From Euonymus europaeus (taxonomy: Eukaryota; Streptophyta; Magnoliopsida; Celastrales; Celastraceae), in NCBI GenBank assembly GCA_963580455.1, contig OY756961.1, positions 8,041,001 through 8,105,000 on the forward strand: a stretch of DNA of 64,000 nt, written 5' to 3'. How positions within the stretch are numbered: the first letter of the stretch is position 1; every line of letters starts with the position of its first letter. The notes beneath the pieces are model-generated. The model saw only the letters and a list, made by a program, of their open reading frames with translations. It did no database searches and was not told the DNA's origin. A program made the position numbers and the translations under genes. Below, in pieces: positions 22,151 to 33,627 of the stretch.

Positions 22151-23294
22151 TTATTTTTTAAAATGAATTCTTATTAATGGTGTATCATTTCGAAACTCAT
22201 TAATCAATTTTTTCTTTTGGTTGACACCATTTTTTTAATAACTCATTAACTATAACATAATTCCATGGTCATACAACCAAAATCCTATGTGGCATTGAAC
22301 CACAATAATGAAGATGGCATGATCTCATTCTTAGCATTCTCGAGGTCTAGCTTTACTTAAAGTAATAGATAAATTAGAGTAAAGTCAACGCATTAATATG
22401 CCACGGTGTACGTTAACTATATCTCTCTATCTCTCCGACTTTCGAGCCAGTCATTGTCCATGAACCTACATGAATTTATATATCTCTGTGTCATATGTTC
22501 AACATTAGACATCTTGGCTCGGGCTCCTCATACACTCATGCAAGTGGAGCAGTTGCTCCTATGGTGTCAAAAACTCATCAAATTTGGCCAATCACTATGC
22601 TCAAGAATAATATTGTGATTCGGCCCAAATAAATTATTGATCAACAATCTCTTTTTTTAATGATAACTCCAAGATTATGAGAGCCAAATACAAACTTGTA
22701 ACAATCTCTCTGAAAATCAACCATTGACCCCCTTTTCCTATGAACCCCCTCCCCCCCTATAGGGGACAAGTCCAAAATCTTCTCCCTAAAATGTGGAATT
22801 GAATTTCCATGAATCCTTCCAGCTGACCCAAATTTGACTCCACAATGCCACTCTCAACACTTGTTAAGGTATTCAAGAAGAATTGGAAATTCATAGTATC
22901 CAAAAGTTTAGGTAAAATTCAAAGCATAAAGAAGATCACAAGGATGTATCCAAACTCAAAATTCATGCAACTCGAATAAACACCGTTGACAGGCACATGA
23001 GCTATTAGTAAATCCACACAGATGTTTGATGGATGCATTAGGATAGCTCCTTGCTCAATTTAAGATGTAAATAGTAAGGTTGCTAATTTGTAGGCGAGGA
23101 AAAGGAAGCAATTTAATCACCTCATGTGAAGAATTCATGCATGTTGTTTGTTTTGCAAGCATCACATATTGTTATTTAACATAGAGGAAGAAATCTTAAG
23201 CAACTCTTTACTTCGATGTTCTATAGATTTCAAATATCAGTGTATTTTTAGTCTAGGAACTACGGGCGCATAAGCCTAATGTTAAGCAGTAGAA
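22151..23294. other. Stretch without a recognised gene
   Basis: AT-rich DNA between the Harbinger remnant and the copia element. It may include the N-terminal and terminal parts of the Harbinger element, but no coding block could be placed. The CCAAG at 23295-23299 is the copia target duplication. Confidence 0.4.
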
Positions 23295-23299
23295 CCAAG

Positions 23300-23619
23300 T
23301 GTTGAATTATTGTGTGGTTCATTATAATGAAGGACTGAACTTTAAAGTCCAAAGGTAAAGTTGAAGGCTTTGAGCTGGGATTCCTTTTATATATAGGGGT
23401 GCTTGTGTAATTGTATAAGAGGAATACTAGGGTTACCATATAAGCCCTATATTGAGTCTTGTATTGTCTATGACATTTTTTCTCATCGTGAAAAGAATCA
23501 ATAGCTCCTCTATGGACGTAGGAACGTTCTGGCCCAACCACGTAAAAACATTGTGTTCAATTTTCTTTTGCTGATTTCTCGTGCTTGTGTGTTTTGATTG
23601 TGTGAGATTGGTTACAAAA
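23300..23619 (+). repeat. Copia A 5' LTR
   Basis: About 320 bp, starting TGTTGAATTATTGTGTGG. It contains TATATATAGGGG (TATA-like, about 23391) and a GGACGTAGG...AACCACGTAAA block (about 23514-23548). The end base is uncertain because the junction is a run of A. Confidence 0.85.
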
Positions 23620-23652
23620 ATTGGTATTAGAGCTAGGTTCACACGAACAAGA

Positions 23653-26600
23653 TGAATGGGCTGATGATATATGCGAGTACAAGACTTGTTGGTTTAGTTG
23701 AAGGCTCATAAGGTGTTGAAAGGCGACAAACCAAGGAAGATGGTTGATGAAGATTGGGAGGATACGGAATAGATGGCATTCAGCACGATTCGGACGTGTC
23801 TGGCTGATTCTATTTTGTATGGTGTAACTGAGGAGAAAATATCGAAAGAGTTATGAAAGAAACTGGAAGATTTGTTTATGGCGAAGAATGTCACAAATAA
23901 TTTTCTTTTGAAATGTAATTTGTACACCTTAAGGATGGCTGCAGATGGGGATTTGATGGAGCACATAAATCGATTTAATTAGAAGATTAATGATCTGCTG
24001 TGGATAGAGGTGAAAATCAAGGATAAAGACAAAGCCATAATACTTCTATGTTCTTTACCATATTTGTATGAGTATCTATTGACCACGTTAATGTATGGGA
24101 AGGACAAGTTGACATATGATGATAAAGTTCTGAGATCCTTTAATATCAAGCGTAGATATGAGGCAAACAGTGCTCAAGGAGAAATTTTGGTTGCAAGTTG
24201 AGAACGAGGTAGACGAAGAGATATGGAGCATAATAAAGGACAATCTAGAGGGAAATCAAGAGGGAGATCCAAGTCACGGGCTAGAAAAGGTTAATGTTTT
24301 AAGTGTCACAAGTAGGGTCACTACAAACGTGATTGTTTATTGAGAAAGAAGAACAAGGAGAAGGAGAAGAACGATGATGATAGCTCCTCCAATAACGCAA
24401 GTTTAGTGGCATAAAATATAGATGATGAGATCTGTATGTTGTGGCTTCAATAGCTTCGGATTCTAGTTAAGGTAATTCATTTTGGATTTTAGACTCTACA
24501 TGCTCATCACATTATACAACAAATAGAGATTGGTTTAACAAATATAAGTCTTGTATTTCTAGTAGTGTTGTGTTGGGACATAATTAGCTTTGTAGAGTTG
24601 CTGGAACTGGAACTGTGCTTGTGAGAATGTTTGACGGTGAAATCAGATTTTTGCATGCGGTTAAGCACGTTCCTGAGTATCTTTAGGATATTTAGAGAAG
24701 ACTTCACATGGCATTACAGTAAGTCCAGGTAGTGGAGTTCTAAAGATAACCAAGGGTGTCATGGTTGTGATGAAAGGGTAGCGGACTGAGAATATCTTGT
24801 ACAAATTGCTAAGTGGTACAGCTGTGGGTGAGGTCTTTGCAATATCTTTTACAAAATCTGATGTCGAAAGGTCGACTCTGTGGCATATGCGTTTGGGCAT
24901 ATCAGTGAGCAATGTTTAAAGGAACTTCATAAGAGAAAATTGTTGGAAGGGGTGAAGCATTGTCAAGTTGATTTTTGTGAGTTTTGCATTAAGGGGAAGC
25001 AAAATAGGGTTCACCTTAAATTTTCATCGCACAAGAGTTCCAAAGTGTTGGATTACGTTCACTCAGACATTTGGGGTCCAGTGAATATACCTTCAAGAGG
25101 TGGAGCTAGATATTTTGTTACTTTTATTGATGATTTTCACGCAATGTTTGGGTGTTCTTTATGAATGAAAAATCAAAAGTATTCAGGAAGTTTAAGGAGT
25201 GGAAAACCAATGTGGAAAAAGAAACAGGGAGACAAGTGGAGTGTCTTTGGTCAGAAAATGGTGGTGAGTACACATCTCATGAGTTTCTATATTTCTGCAA
25301 AATTGAAGGAATTCAGAGACATTTTACAGTTCCTAAGACGTCGCAGTAAAATGGTGTTGCAGAAAGGATAAATAGAACTCTATTGGAGAGAGCTAGAGCT
25401 ATGCGGATACGAGCTGGTTTACCCAAAAAATTCTGGACATAAGCAGTTGAACCAGTTGAACCAGCTACTTACATAATCCACAGATCACCGTCTACAAAGT
25501 TGGAGGGTAAGGTAGCTGAGGAGGAGGTTTGGAAAGGTAAGGAAGTTGATTATTCTTATTTGCAAATTTTTGGATGTCCAAATTATGTGCATGTTCCTAT
25601 TGATGAGAAATCCAAGCTTAATCTGATGTCTAGAAAAAGAGTTTTCTTAGGTTATGGACATGGAGTCAAAGGTTACTAGGTCTGGGATCCAAACGCACAG
25701 AACTAATCTGTGAGCAGAAATGAAGTTTTTGATGAGGCATCGATGTTGGCAGTAAAAAAGGTGCAACAGACTGAGACGTTTAGTGTTGGCTGAGGTTATC
25801 ATATTGAGGTGGAGCTGCCAATTGATCATAATTTTAATTCAGGTGATGATGTCTTAGGCAAAGACACAATAAGGCAACAAGAAGATCCTAGCATTGTACT
25901 ATTCACTGAAGAGGGAGAACCATGTTCTTTTTAGGAAGCAATCTCTATTCTAGAAAAAGAAAAGTGGATGGAACCTATGGTTGAAGAGACGGAATCTCTA
26001 CAGAAGAATCAAACTTGGGAGTTAGTCAAACTTTCAAAGAATAAGAAGGCTATCGGGTGTAATTGGGTCTACAAGAAAAAGGAAGGGGTGATAAAAAAGA
26101 TGGTTTTCGATTCAAGGCTAGGCTAGTAGCTAAAGGCTCTCATAGAGAGAAGAAATAGACTACAATGAAGTTTTTTCTCCGGTGGTAAGGCACACATCAA
26201 TCAAAGTTTTGTTGGCATTAACTTTAAAAAATAAAGTGTATGTTGGGCAAAGAATTTGAGATGAAGAATCTTAGAGCTATGAAGAAGATTATTGGGATGG
26301 AAATCCATAGAGAAAGAAATAACATAAAGTTATGGGCTTCAAAGAAAAATTATATTCATAAGGTATTGGAGAGGTTTGGCATGAGCACAGCAAAATCAGT
26401 TAGTACTCTGTTGGCTAGTCACTTCAAGTTGTCAGCTTCGCAGTGCCCACAAATAGATGATGAAGTGCAGTATATGTCAACAGTCTCATATGCTAATGTT
26501 GTGGGAAGCCTGATGTATGCTATGGTGTGAACAAGGCCAAACTTAGCATATGTGATTAGTGCGGTTAGCAAGTTCTTTGCGAATCCAGGAAAGATGCATT

Positions 26601-27120
26601 GGCAAGCAGTCCAATGGATTCTTCGATACTTGAGAGGTACTTCTGAATATGGTATTTGTTTTGGTGCTACTGGTTGTGAAACTTCTTGTCATGGAATATG
26701 TAGATTCAGACTATGTAGGGGACCTTGATAATAGAAAGGCTACGACATACTATATTTTCACACTGACGGGTGGTCCAATTAGTTGGCGATATATCTTAGA
26801 AAGTGTTGTGGCTTTGTCTACAATAGAGGCAGAATATATGACAGTTATAGAAGCAGGGAAGGAAGTGCTATGGTTGAAAGGATTGATTGAAGAGGTTGGT
26901 ATTCAACAACATACTATCACCATATATTGTGATAGTCAAAGTGAAATATGTCTTGCAAAGAATCAGGTATACCATACTTGCTCAAAGCACATAGCTGTGA
27001 GATATCATAAAATTAAAGGCTTATCTCATTAGGTGATATTTCGTTGGAGAAGATTGACACAATAGATAATGCTGTAGATATGTTGACTAAGGTGTTACCT
27101 ATGGAGAAGTTCAGTCATTG
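23653..27120 (+). pseudogene. Copia A Gag-Pol, degenerate
   Basis: Blocks in order, in changing frames: Gag core (LVGLVE, about 23690; KDKAIILLCSLPYLYEYLLT at 24022-24080); a CCHC knuckle (CFKCHK*GHYKRDC, near 24300); protease (about 24490); GAG-pre-integrase (LWHMRLG-like, CEFCIKGKQNRV, 24880-25010); integrase core (FIDDFH near 25130, ENGGEYTS near 25257); the start of RT near 26040-26220; then a jump at about 26225 to FEMKNLRAMKKIIGMEIHRE, which skips the middle of RT including the YVDD active site; then the RT end and RNase H (ALSTIEAEYM, YCDSQSEICLAKN) to 27120. Many stop codons. It cannot replicate itself. Confidence 0.88.
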
Positions 27121-27254
27121 CTTGGACTTGCTCTATGTTATAACTGATTAGTTGTTTTTGGTGGTTGTTCAGTTCACTACTTCTAAGGGTGTGATATGTC
27201 AGCGAGGTGAAAATTGTGGTTCTTTTAAAGGTGTGACAATTTGCCAATGTGGAG

Positions 27255-27561
27255 TGTTGAATTATGGTGTGGCTCACTATAATGAAGGACTGAACTATAA
27301 AGTCCAAAGGTAAAGTTGAAGGATTTGAGCTGGGATTCCTTTTATATATAGGGGTACTTTTGTAATTCTATAAGAGGAATACTAGGGCTACTATATAAGC
27401 CCTACATTGAGTCTTGTACTGGTTATGTCGTTTTTTCTCATAGTGAAAAGAATCAAGAGCTCCTTCGTGAACATAGGCACGTTTTGGCCAAACCACGTAA
27501 AAACACTTTGTTCAATTTTCTTTTGCTGATTTCTTGTGCTTGTGTGAGATCCGTTACAACA
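27255..27561 (+). repeat. Copia A 3' LTR
   Basis: 307 bp, matching 23300-23619 with scattered differences and an eight-base stretch missing near its end. Followed by the duplicated CCAAG. Confidence 0.88.
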
Positions 27562-27566
27562 CCAAG

Positions 27567-28276
27567 TTGGTCAATCTCCTAACTTGTCAATGTTTCGAAA
27601 GTATAAACTTTTCACGATAAAGCAACTTTTCACTGGAGAAGTTTACCATTAGCCTTTGAAGAAAAATCACCATCATCATCATTCGTGTCTTTTTCCCAAA
27701 ATTTTTGGGATTTCTTACATGAATCCATATGAGTAACTCAATCATCGAATACATTACATCGTAACATCCAATACTAGATAAAAATGTCCTCTGAATATGT
27801 TCATCACTATTGCGCAAGTATTTGGGTGGACAAAGGACTAACTAACTAAGATAGCTTTAAGTCGATACCCTACTAAAACAATACAACCTAGTTAGAATCA
27901 AACTAACAGAAGAAGAAAAAACACATATGTTAAGGTTTATACTTGGTGGAAATATATAGCCATAAGAATTTCAATTTAACTCAAACTAATCAGTTATTAA
28001 AATTTGGGACTCTATCTTCTTTCAATGATAGAAAATGCAAATATATCTGAGAATCCATAAGGGAATATGAATAGGGATTAATCACCATGGTATGAAAGGA
28101 GGGAGGAAAGGTGGTCTCATGCACTAGAAAGGAATTGTTTACCTCTTTCTTTCTTTCTTTTTTATATCATTAGCAACATAAGATATAAATTTGACATCCA
28201 AATCACAGCTACTATATCAAGCAGGATTAACTTTCAAATTGCTGAACTTCTTCTGTTTCAAATAATGATTCATAAT
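27567..28276. other. Stretch without a recognised gene
   Basis: It continues the DNA left of 23295 into which copia A inserted. A 76-codon minus-strand open frame at 27587-27817 has no recognisable motif. A short CTTT run occurs near 28145. Confidence 0.4.
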
Positions 28277-28456
28277 TGTTAGCACTACCATCTCAAAGGC
28301 AAAGTACCATGTAGAGAGATATATGTAATAAGTATCATTAGAAAAGGGTAGTTTAGTAATTTCTAAGTGTCCTAAGTGTATTTCTTGATATTCTTTTTAC
28401 ATAACTAATGAATATGGAATATTCTAAAAATTTTAAGTTTCTCTCGATTCCTAACA
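28277..28456 (+). repeat. Possible 5' LTR of copia C
   Basis: A TG...CA stretch directly before a PBS-like sequence. With no second LTR to compare, the start is a guess. Confidence 0.35.
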
Positions 28457-28756
28457 TGGTATTAGCACCAGTCATCTAGGGTTCCACTTGTTGACTTATG
28501 CGTCCATATTTCTTGGTCATTTATGGTGTTCACGAGTTGTTCCCAAGTCTGGTGTCGTGTTCGTGCGACCTCTTGTGTGTTCGTGTGTGTATCATGTGGT
28601 GTTCTGCAATTCATGTGTGAGCTTGTGCTGCTTATGCTGAGTCGTTACTCCTTATGGCATACTCTGTTTGTGCCTTTACTTGTATTATGGTGCTTGTTTT
28701 GTCTTCAATATGGCTGCTTGTGCCTCTTAACAATCTCTTACTTTCGACTTATCCAG

Positions 28757-31700
28757 TGATCATGGGACTTTCCAAATTTATTTTGTGAAATTTAATAGTA
28801 GAAACTACTTGTTGTGGGCTAAGGCCATTAAAGTGGCCTTGACTGCCACGAAGAAATTTCATTGGGTTGAGCAGGATGCTCCTTCTATGAATGACAAGCG
28901 ATATCCAGATTGGTCCGGCGCTTAACTAGTTTTGGGTAAGTATAGATCCTAATATTGGTACAAATGTAATGTGTCTTGACACAACTAAGGAAGTTGGGAT
29001 AGTGTTAGAGAAACCTACTCCTTAGCAAGTAATGCTTCTCGCATTTTTGAATTATATGAACGATTGTTTTAGCTTAAGCAAAATGGTCATTCATCTTCTG
29101 AGCATTATGCCAAGTTTAAGGGCTTGTGGGATGAGTTTTTGTCTATGATCCTGTGTCTACTTATTAGGCTAGCTTGAAGAAATAGATAGAAGAATTGTGT
29201 GTTTCTATGTACCTTAATTCTCTTGATCCTCAGTACAAAGCTATTCGGAGTTAGATTATAGCTGGAGAGGGTTCTCTTCCTTCATTGTCTGCCACTTACT
29301 CTCGTGTATCTCGAGGCACCATCTCAGATGCTTTCGTTGATGGTGTTACACTTGTTGGTTCTTCCTCTGCTTTGGTTAGTGTCGGTCGTAGTGGCAGTAC
29401 TTCATTTACTGGTCGTTGCAGTTCCTGTGGTGGCCGTGGCCGTGGCCGTGGAGTAGTACATAAATTTACCTTTTGTGGAAAAGACAACCATATTGTTGAT
29501 CACTACTATAATAAATATGGTAAACCATGGGAACGTAATAATCTCTCCCAGCCACCTTCTAGAGGTAGTTCAGGATTTCCATGTTCTTGTAAGGCTAATG
29601 TTGTTTCTTCTCCAACGTCTATAGTTGCTTCTTCTATTATCACTATCTCTTAGGCTGAGTATGACTCCCTTCTTCATCGTTCTCAACAATCTCCTTCTTC
29701 TGATGTTGCTACCTTTACTCACTCAGGTACTTCCCAATGTTTGAATGTTTTTGGTATGTCTTCTTGGGTTATTGACTCAAGAGCCTCCACCAATATTACT
29801 AGTCAGTTTGTAATTTTACTAACTTTGATTATCATTCTTCTTCTCGTACTATAACTATTGTTGATGATCGTCCTTGTTTTGTGTTGGCTAGTGATACTTC
29901 ATCCTTTACTCCTTTGCTTCCTCTACATCATGTTCAATATGTTCCCAACTTTCCCTTTAACCTTATGTTTGTTAGTAAACTTACCAAAGCCTTTAGTTGT
30001 AGTGTCACTTTCTTTCCATCTCATTGTGTTTTCCAGGACTTGGAGACAAAAAAGATGTTACTTTCTTTGATGATGTCCCATATTCTTCCTCTACATCTTC
30101 CATGGTTCCCCAGTTCTCCTTTGTTCTTTTACCTCTTCTTCCCTCTTATAGTGCTTTATCCAAACCACTGCAGGTTTATAGTAGAGGCACTTGGTCTAAG
30201 CTTAAATTAGCTTCTCCGGCTCCCCCATTATCTTCTTCTCTCCCAGTTCCTACTGCTACTCCTCCTATATCTTCTTCTGATATTCCTGTTGCACTTCTTA
30301 ACGGTACACGGTCTTGCACTCAGCATCTTATTTCCAATTTTGTGTCCTTCTCATTTGTCTCCTTCATTTTTTAATTTTATTAGTTCTCTTTTCGCACTAG
30401 TCTTCCTTCTTCTTTTTTAGCAGGTTGTTACTATTCATGCTTGGAAACAAGCTACGGATGATGAAATTGCTGCCCTTAAGCGCAATCATACTTGGACTCC
30501 TGTTGATTTACCTCCTCGTGGGTGTGTTGTTGGTTGTAGATGGGTTTATGCTCTAAAATATTTGCCTGATGGTCATATAGAGAGGTATAAGGCCCGATTG
30601 GTTGCTAAAAGGTACACTCAAATATATGAAGTTGATTACTTTGAAACTTTCTCTCCCTTTGCTCAGTTGTCTTTTGTTTGAGTGATCTTGGCTGTTGTAG
30701 TCACAAAAGATTGGCCATTGTATCAGCTTCATATTAAAAATGCTTTCTTACATGGTAATTTACAAGAGGAAGTGTATATGGAACAACCTTCTGGGTATGT
30801 TGCTAAGCGGAAGTGTAGGAAGGTATGTAGGTTGCACAAAGTAAATTATGGCCTTAAACAATCTCCTCGGGCATGGTTTGAGAAGTTCAGTAATGCTGTT
30901 TGACCTTTGGCATGAAACATGTAGTTATAGATCATTATGTCTTTGTGAAAAAAAGTGCTAGTGGGTGCATTATTTTTGATGTGTATATGGATGGTATTGT
31001 GGTCACTGGTAGTGATTTATTAGACAGACACTCAAATTGTTTCTTAATTGTCTTTTTAGCGTGAAGGATCTTGGGAAATTGCATTATTTCTTGGGGATTG
31101 AAGTGACTCAATCCAATAGTGGTTTATCTTTTTGCTAAAGGAAGTATGTGACAAATTTATTACAGTACACTGGTCTATTGGGAGCTAAACCTGTTCAACT
31201 CCTATGGATCCTAATGTCAAGTTTAGCAAAGATGGTGGAGAGCCGTTTGAGAATCCAAGTAGATATCGGTGATTTGTGGGAAAAATTGATTTATTTTACT
31301 GTTACTCATCCAGATATTTCTTTTGTTGTTAGAGTTGTGAGTCAATTTATGCAGGATCCACATGTAGAGCATTGGAATGTAGCTTGTAGAATTTTCAAGC
31401 ATCTTAAGGGTGCACCCCGATTAGGCTTGCTGTTTAAATGTTCTAAATCTTTTGAAATCGAGGGTTTTAGTGATACAGATTGGATTAGAGATTCTCTTGA
31501 TAGGAAGTCAATTTCTAGTTATTGTGTTTTCCTTGGTGATAATTTGATCACATGGAAGAGTAAGAAGCATAATGTGGTTGCTAGAGCTAGTGTGGCACAT
31601 ACTACTCGTGAAATTATGTGTTCAGTCCTTACTACAAGAAATAGGCTTTCCATCTCTTACCCCTATAAAAATGTTTTGTGATAATCAAGTGGCTATGTAT

Positions 31701-31853
31701 ATTGATTCTAATCCTGTTTTTCGTGAGCGTACTACACATATTGAGCTAGATTGTCATTTTATTCGAGACTTAGTTGTGAAAACCAAGTCAATTCTTCCAA
31801 TGTTTGTTCAGTGTAAAGATCAAATTGGAGATATCTTTACTAAGCCATTGTGA
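28757..31853 (+). pseudogene. Copia C Gag-Pol remnant
   Basis: Gag: copia-type N-terminal blocks (LLWAKAIK-like near 28805, KKFHWVEQDAPSM near 28850), YPDW near 28900, LWDEFLS near 29120, then SATYSRVSRG and a degenerate CCHC region (29285-29520). The sequence then passes from the pre-integrase area (about 29700-30000) directly to the linker before RT (LQVYSRG, near 30170); the integrase core is missing. RT: WTPVDLPPRG (30497), YKARLVAKRYTQ, LYQLHIKNAFLHGNLQEEVY (30720), YGLKQSPRAWF. The active site near 30985 reads YMDG instead of YVDD. RNase H: DTDWIRDSLDRKS (31465), then HIELDCHFIRD and GDIFTKPL to the stop at 31853. Numerous frameshifts. Confidence 0.85.
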
Positions 31854-32180
31854 CCCTAATACCTACATACATTGTGGTCGCAACCTTATCTATGGCCTCC
31901 TTATGAACTTGAGTCATCAATATTTGTCTTCACCATATCAAGTGGAGTAGTAAATGAAGTTAATATTGCCCTCGCCAATGCCCCACAACACACACTCTGG
32001 ATAGGATCCAAGTGGGTCTTCTTTTTCTTCCTCAAAGCTGCAGTTTTCAAGTATTCGAAGGATGAATAGCTCACAACCCCAGCAGGCAAATTCCTTAACA
32101 ATGTAGCTAGATACCCTACATACAAACCCATTATCCCATCTTTTTCCAATATCCTCAACAAAACCTCCCAGGATCGCCTA
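31854..32180 (-). pseudogene. Mitochondrial-carrier-family gene fragment, mitoferrin-like
   Basis: The minus strand encodes WEVLLRILEKDG, GLYVGYLATLLRNLPAGVVS, YSSFEYLKTA and SVCCGALARAILTSFTTPLD (the carrier signature Px[DE]xxK/R as PLDMVKT), then after a frameshift near 31935 LMTQVHKEAIDKVATTMYVG. It is most like plant chloroplast MITOFERRINLIKE1 (iron transport across plastid membranes), from memory. Only one exon-sized piece is present: a possible AG acceptor lies near 32180, and the right side ends exactly at the copia C pol stop. A single fragment with a frameshift is not functional. Confidence 0.78.
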
Positions 32181-32249
32181 TGCTTGCATGTTAAAAGCCT
32201 TGGCCTAGAACAGAAACCCTAAGAATCCAGAATGTGAGCCCAACGTGGC

Positions 32250-33627
32250 TGTTGAGTCTAAAATAACCTACTAGCAAGTGTACTAGCCAGAAGAATAGTA
32301 CAAGTGGTCAGTAGAGATCGTATCCACAGAGACAGAGATATGACTTAATCCAAGTGTTTATTTACATATATTTATGGACAATGCAAGAAATTAAAGTTCC
32401 ACTCAAGTTGATTTGGTTTGCAATTTAAAAGGAATACAAGCAAGAAAAGTAAAGTGTTTTTGGACTTTTTGTATTGAAGAATGCAAATGCTAATGCAAAC
32501 TGTCACTAGGCAAGCTACACTAATGTAATGAATTCAAGTAAAAGAATGAAGCACCAAGACTCCGGAATCCACCAAGGGTCAATGATGTACAAACACAACC
32601 AATTCACTCATACATTTATCAATTCGAGTATAACGAATCCGTACCTAAGTCGGTTTTAGCGCACTCAAGCCAATTTCCCTCATATCGATCACTAGCCATC
32701 TTATTGGTCTAGGTTGGATGTTCCTATCAACATTCTAGCCATCTTATTGGTCTAGACATGCATAAGAATTCATGAACGCTCAATGGAAATAGGATTCATA
32801 AAAACTTGTTCCAAACCTAATGGAAACAACAATTGCAATCTAAGGTCCCAAAAAGCATGATTAAATAGATATTTCACCATCTACAAAATCTATCCAACAA
32901 ATCCATTCAAAACCCTAAGTGGTGATCAAGCACAAAGAGTAAGAAGAATCCACAATAATAATAGAAACCAAAGATTTATACCCAAAAAGATTCACATATA
33001 AACAAATCAATTCATACAACCATCATTCAACCCAAGGCTTCATCCTAGCCTTGGTGATAAAGAGTTTAGCTACACATAGAGAGATAAAGAGACAAGCAAA
33101 GAGAGAGAAACATATTGGTAGAACCCAAAATTGGAAGAAATGCAAGCCAAGATGGAGAATCCCTCCTTCAAGCCTTGAATCCTCCTTCTTTACTCCGTTT
33201 TTCGCTCTTGGAACGGCCGTTCGATAAGTCTAAAAAATGCAGTTTTTAGGGCTTTCGCGAAATAAAAGCTGCCAATTTTGTACAGGTGCGCCTAGGCGTG
33301 TAGAAAATGCGCCTAGGCGCAACCCTGCCTAGGCGTGTAGGAAATGCGCCTAGGCGCTGCTCCAGAAAATGCAGTTTTCCTGAATTTTTGCATTCACCCC
33401 TGTTCTGTGCGTGGCCTGTACCGCCTAGGCGTGTATAAATCACGCCCAGGATAAATTTGCAAGCTTATTCCTGCTCTCATCTTGCCCATAATTGCCACCT
33501 TTTTGTTCAGCACCATCAATTGCCTATCAAAATCCAAAACAAAATATAAATGTACCGAATTGATAATACCAATGAGATAAGAGAGGGTTATTATCACCAA
33601 AAGCAATAGGTATATTCATACCTATCA
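32250..33627 (-). repeat. Athila-derived element 3' LTR (left copy)
   Basis: 1378 bp, TGTTGAGTCTAAAATAACC to ATACCTATCA on the plus strand. It carries the CCTAGG palindrome cluster (33287-33362 and 33420-33450). It differs from the other LTR mainly by one fewer palindrome unit and a missing nine-base piece (TTTCATATA, near 32370). Confidence 0.93.
33287..33450. repeat. CCTAGG palindromic repeat cluster in the 3' LTR
   Basis: Alternating GCGCCTAGGCG and TGCCTAGGCGTGTAGGAAAT units; each contains an exact palindrome around CCTAGG. A further CGCCTAGGCGTGTATAAATC follows at about 33420. Confidence 0.88.

Larger units (their letters stand above)
23300..27561 (+). mobile_element. Ty1/copia element A, internally deleted
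   Basis: LTRs at 23300-23619 and 27255-27561 (TGTTGAATTAT...TTACAACA in the 3' copy) are flanked by CCAAG (23295-23299 and 27562-27566). The primer binding site TGGTATTAGAGCTAGG begins at about 23621. Gag, protease, integrase, partial RT and RNase H lie on the plus strand with many stops. It is related to element B at 59942-63803, which lies in the opposite direction. Confidence 0.9.
28277..31853 (+). mobile_element. Ty1/copia element C, remnant lacking integrase and 3' LTR
   Basis: A likely LTR end (CTAACA, 28456) is followed by a PBS-like TGGTATTAGCACC (28457). Gag blocks lie at 28780-29540, and RT/RNase H at 30440-31853. The integrase region is absent and no 3' LTR follows the pol stop. 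The left limit is uncertain: the LTR could start at 28277 or 28324. Confidence 0.75.

Noticed and set aside
27587..27817. 76-codon minus-strand open frame as a host gene
   Set aside because: No motif and no start or splice context. Possibly part of an unrecognised repeat, but unsupported.
31854..32180. Functional carrier gene
   Set aside because: Only one exon-sized part remains, with a frameshift; carrier proteins need about 300 residues with three repeats.
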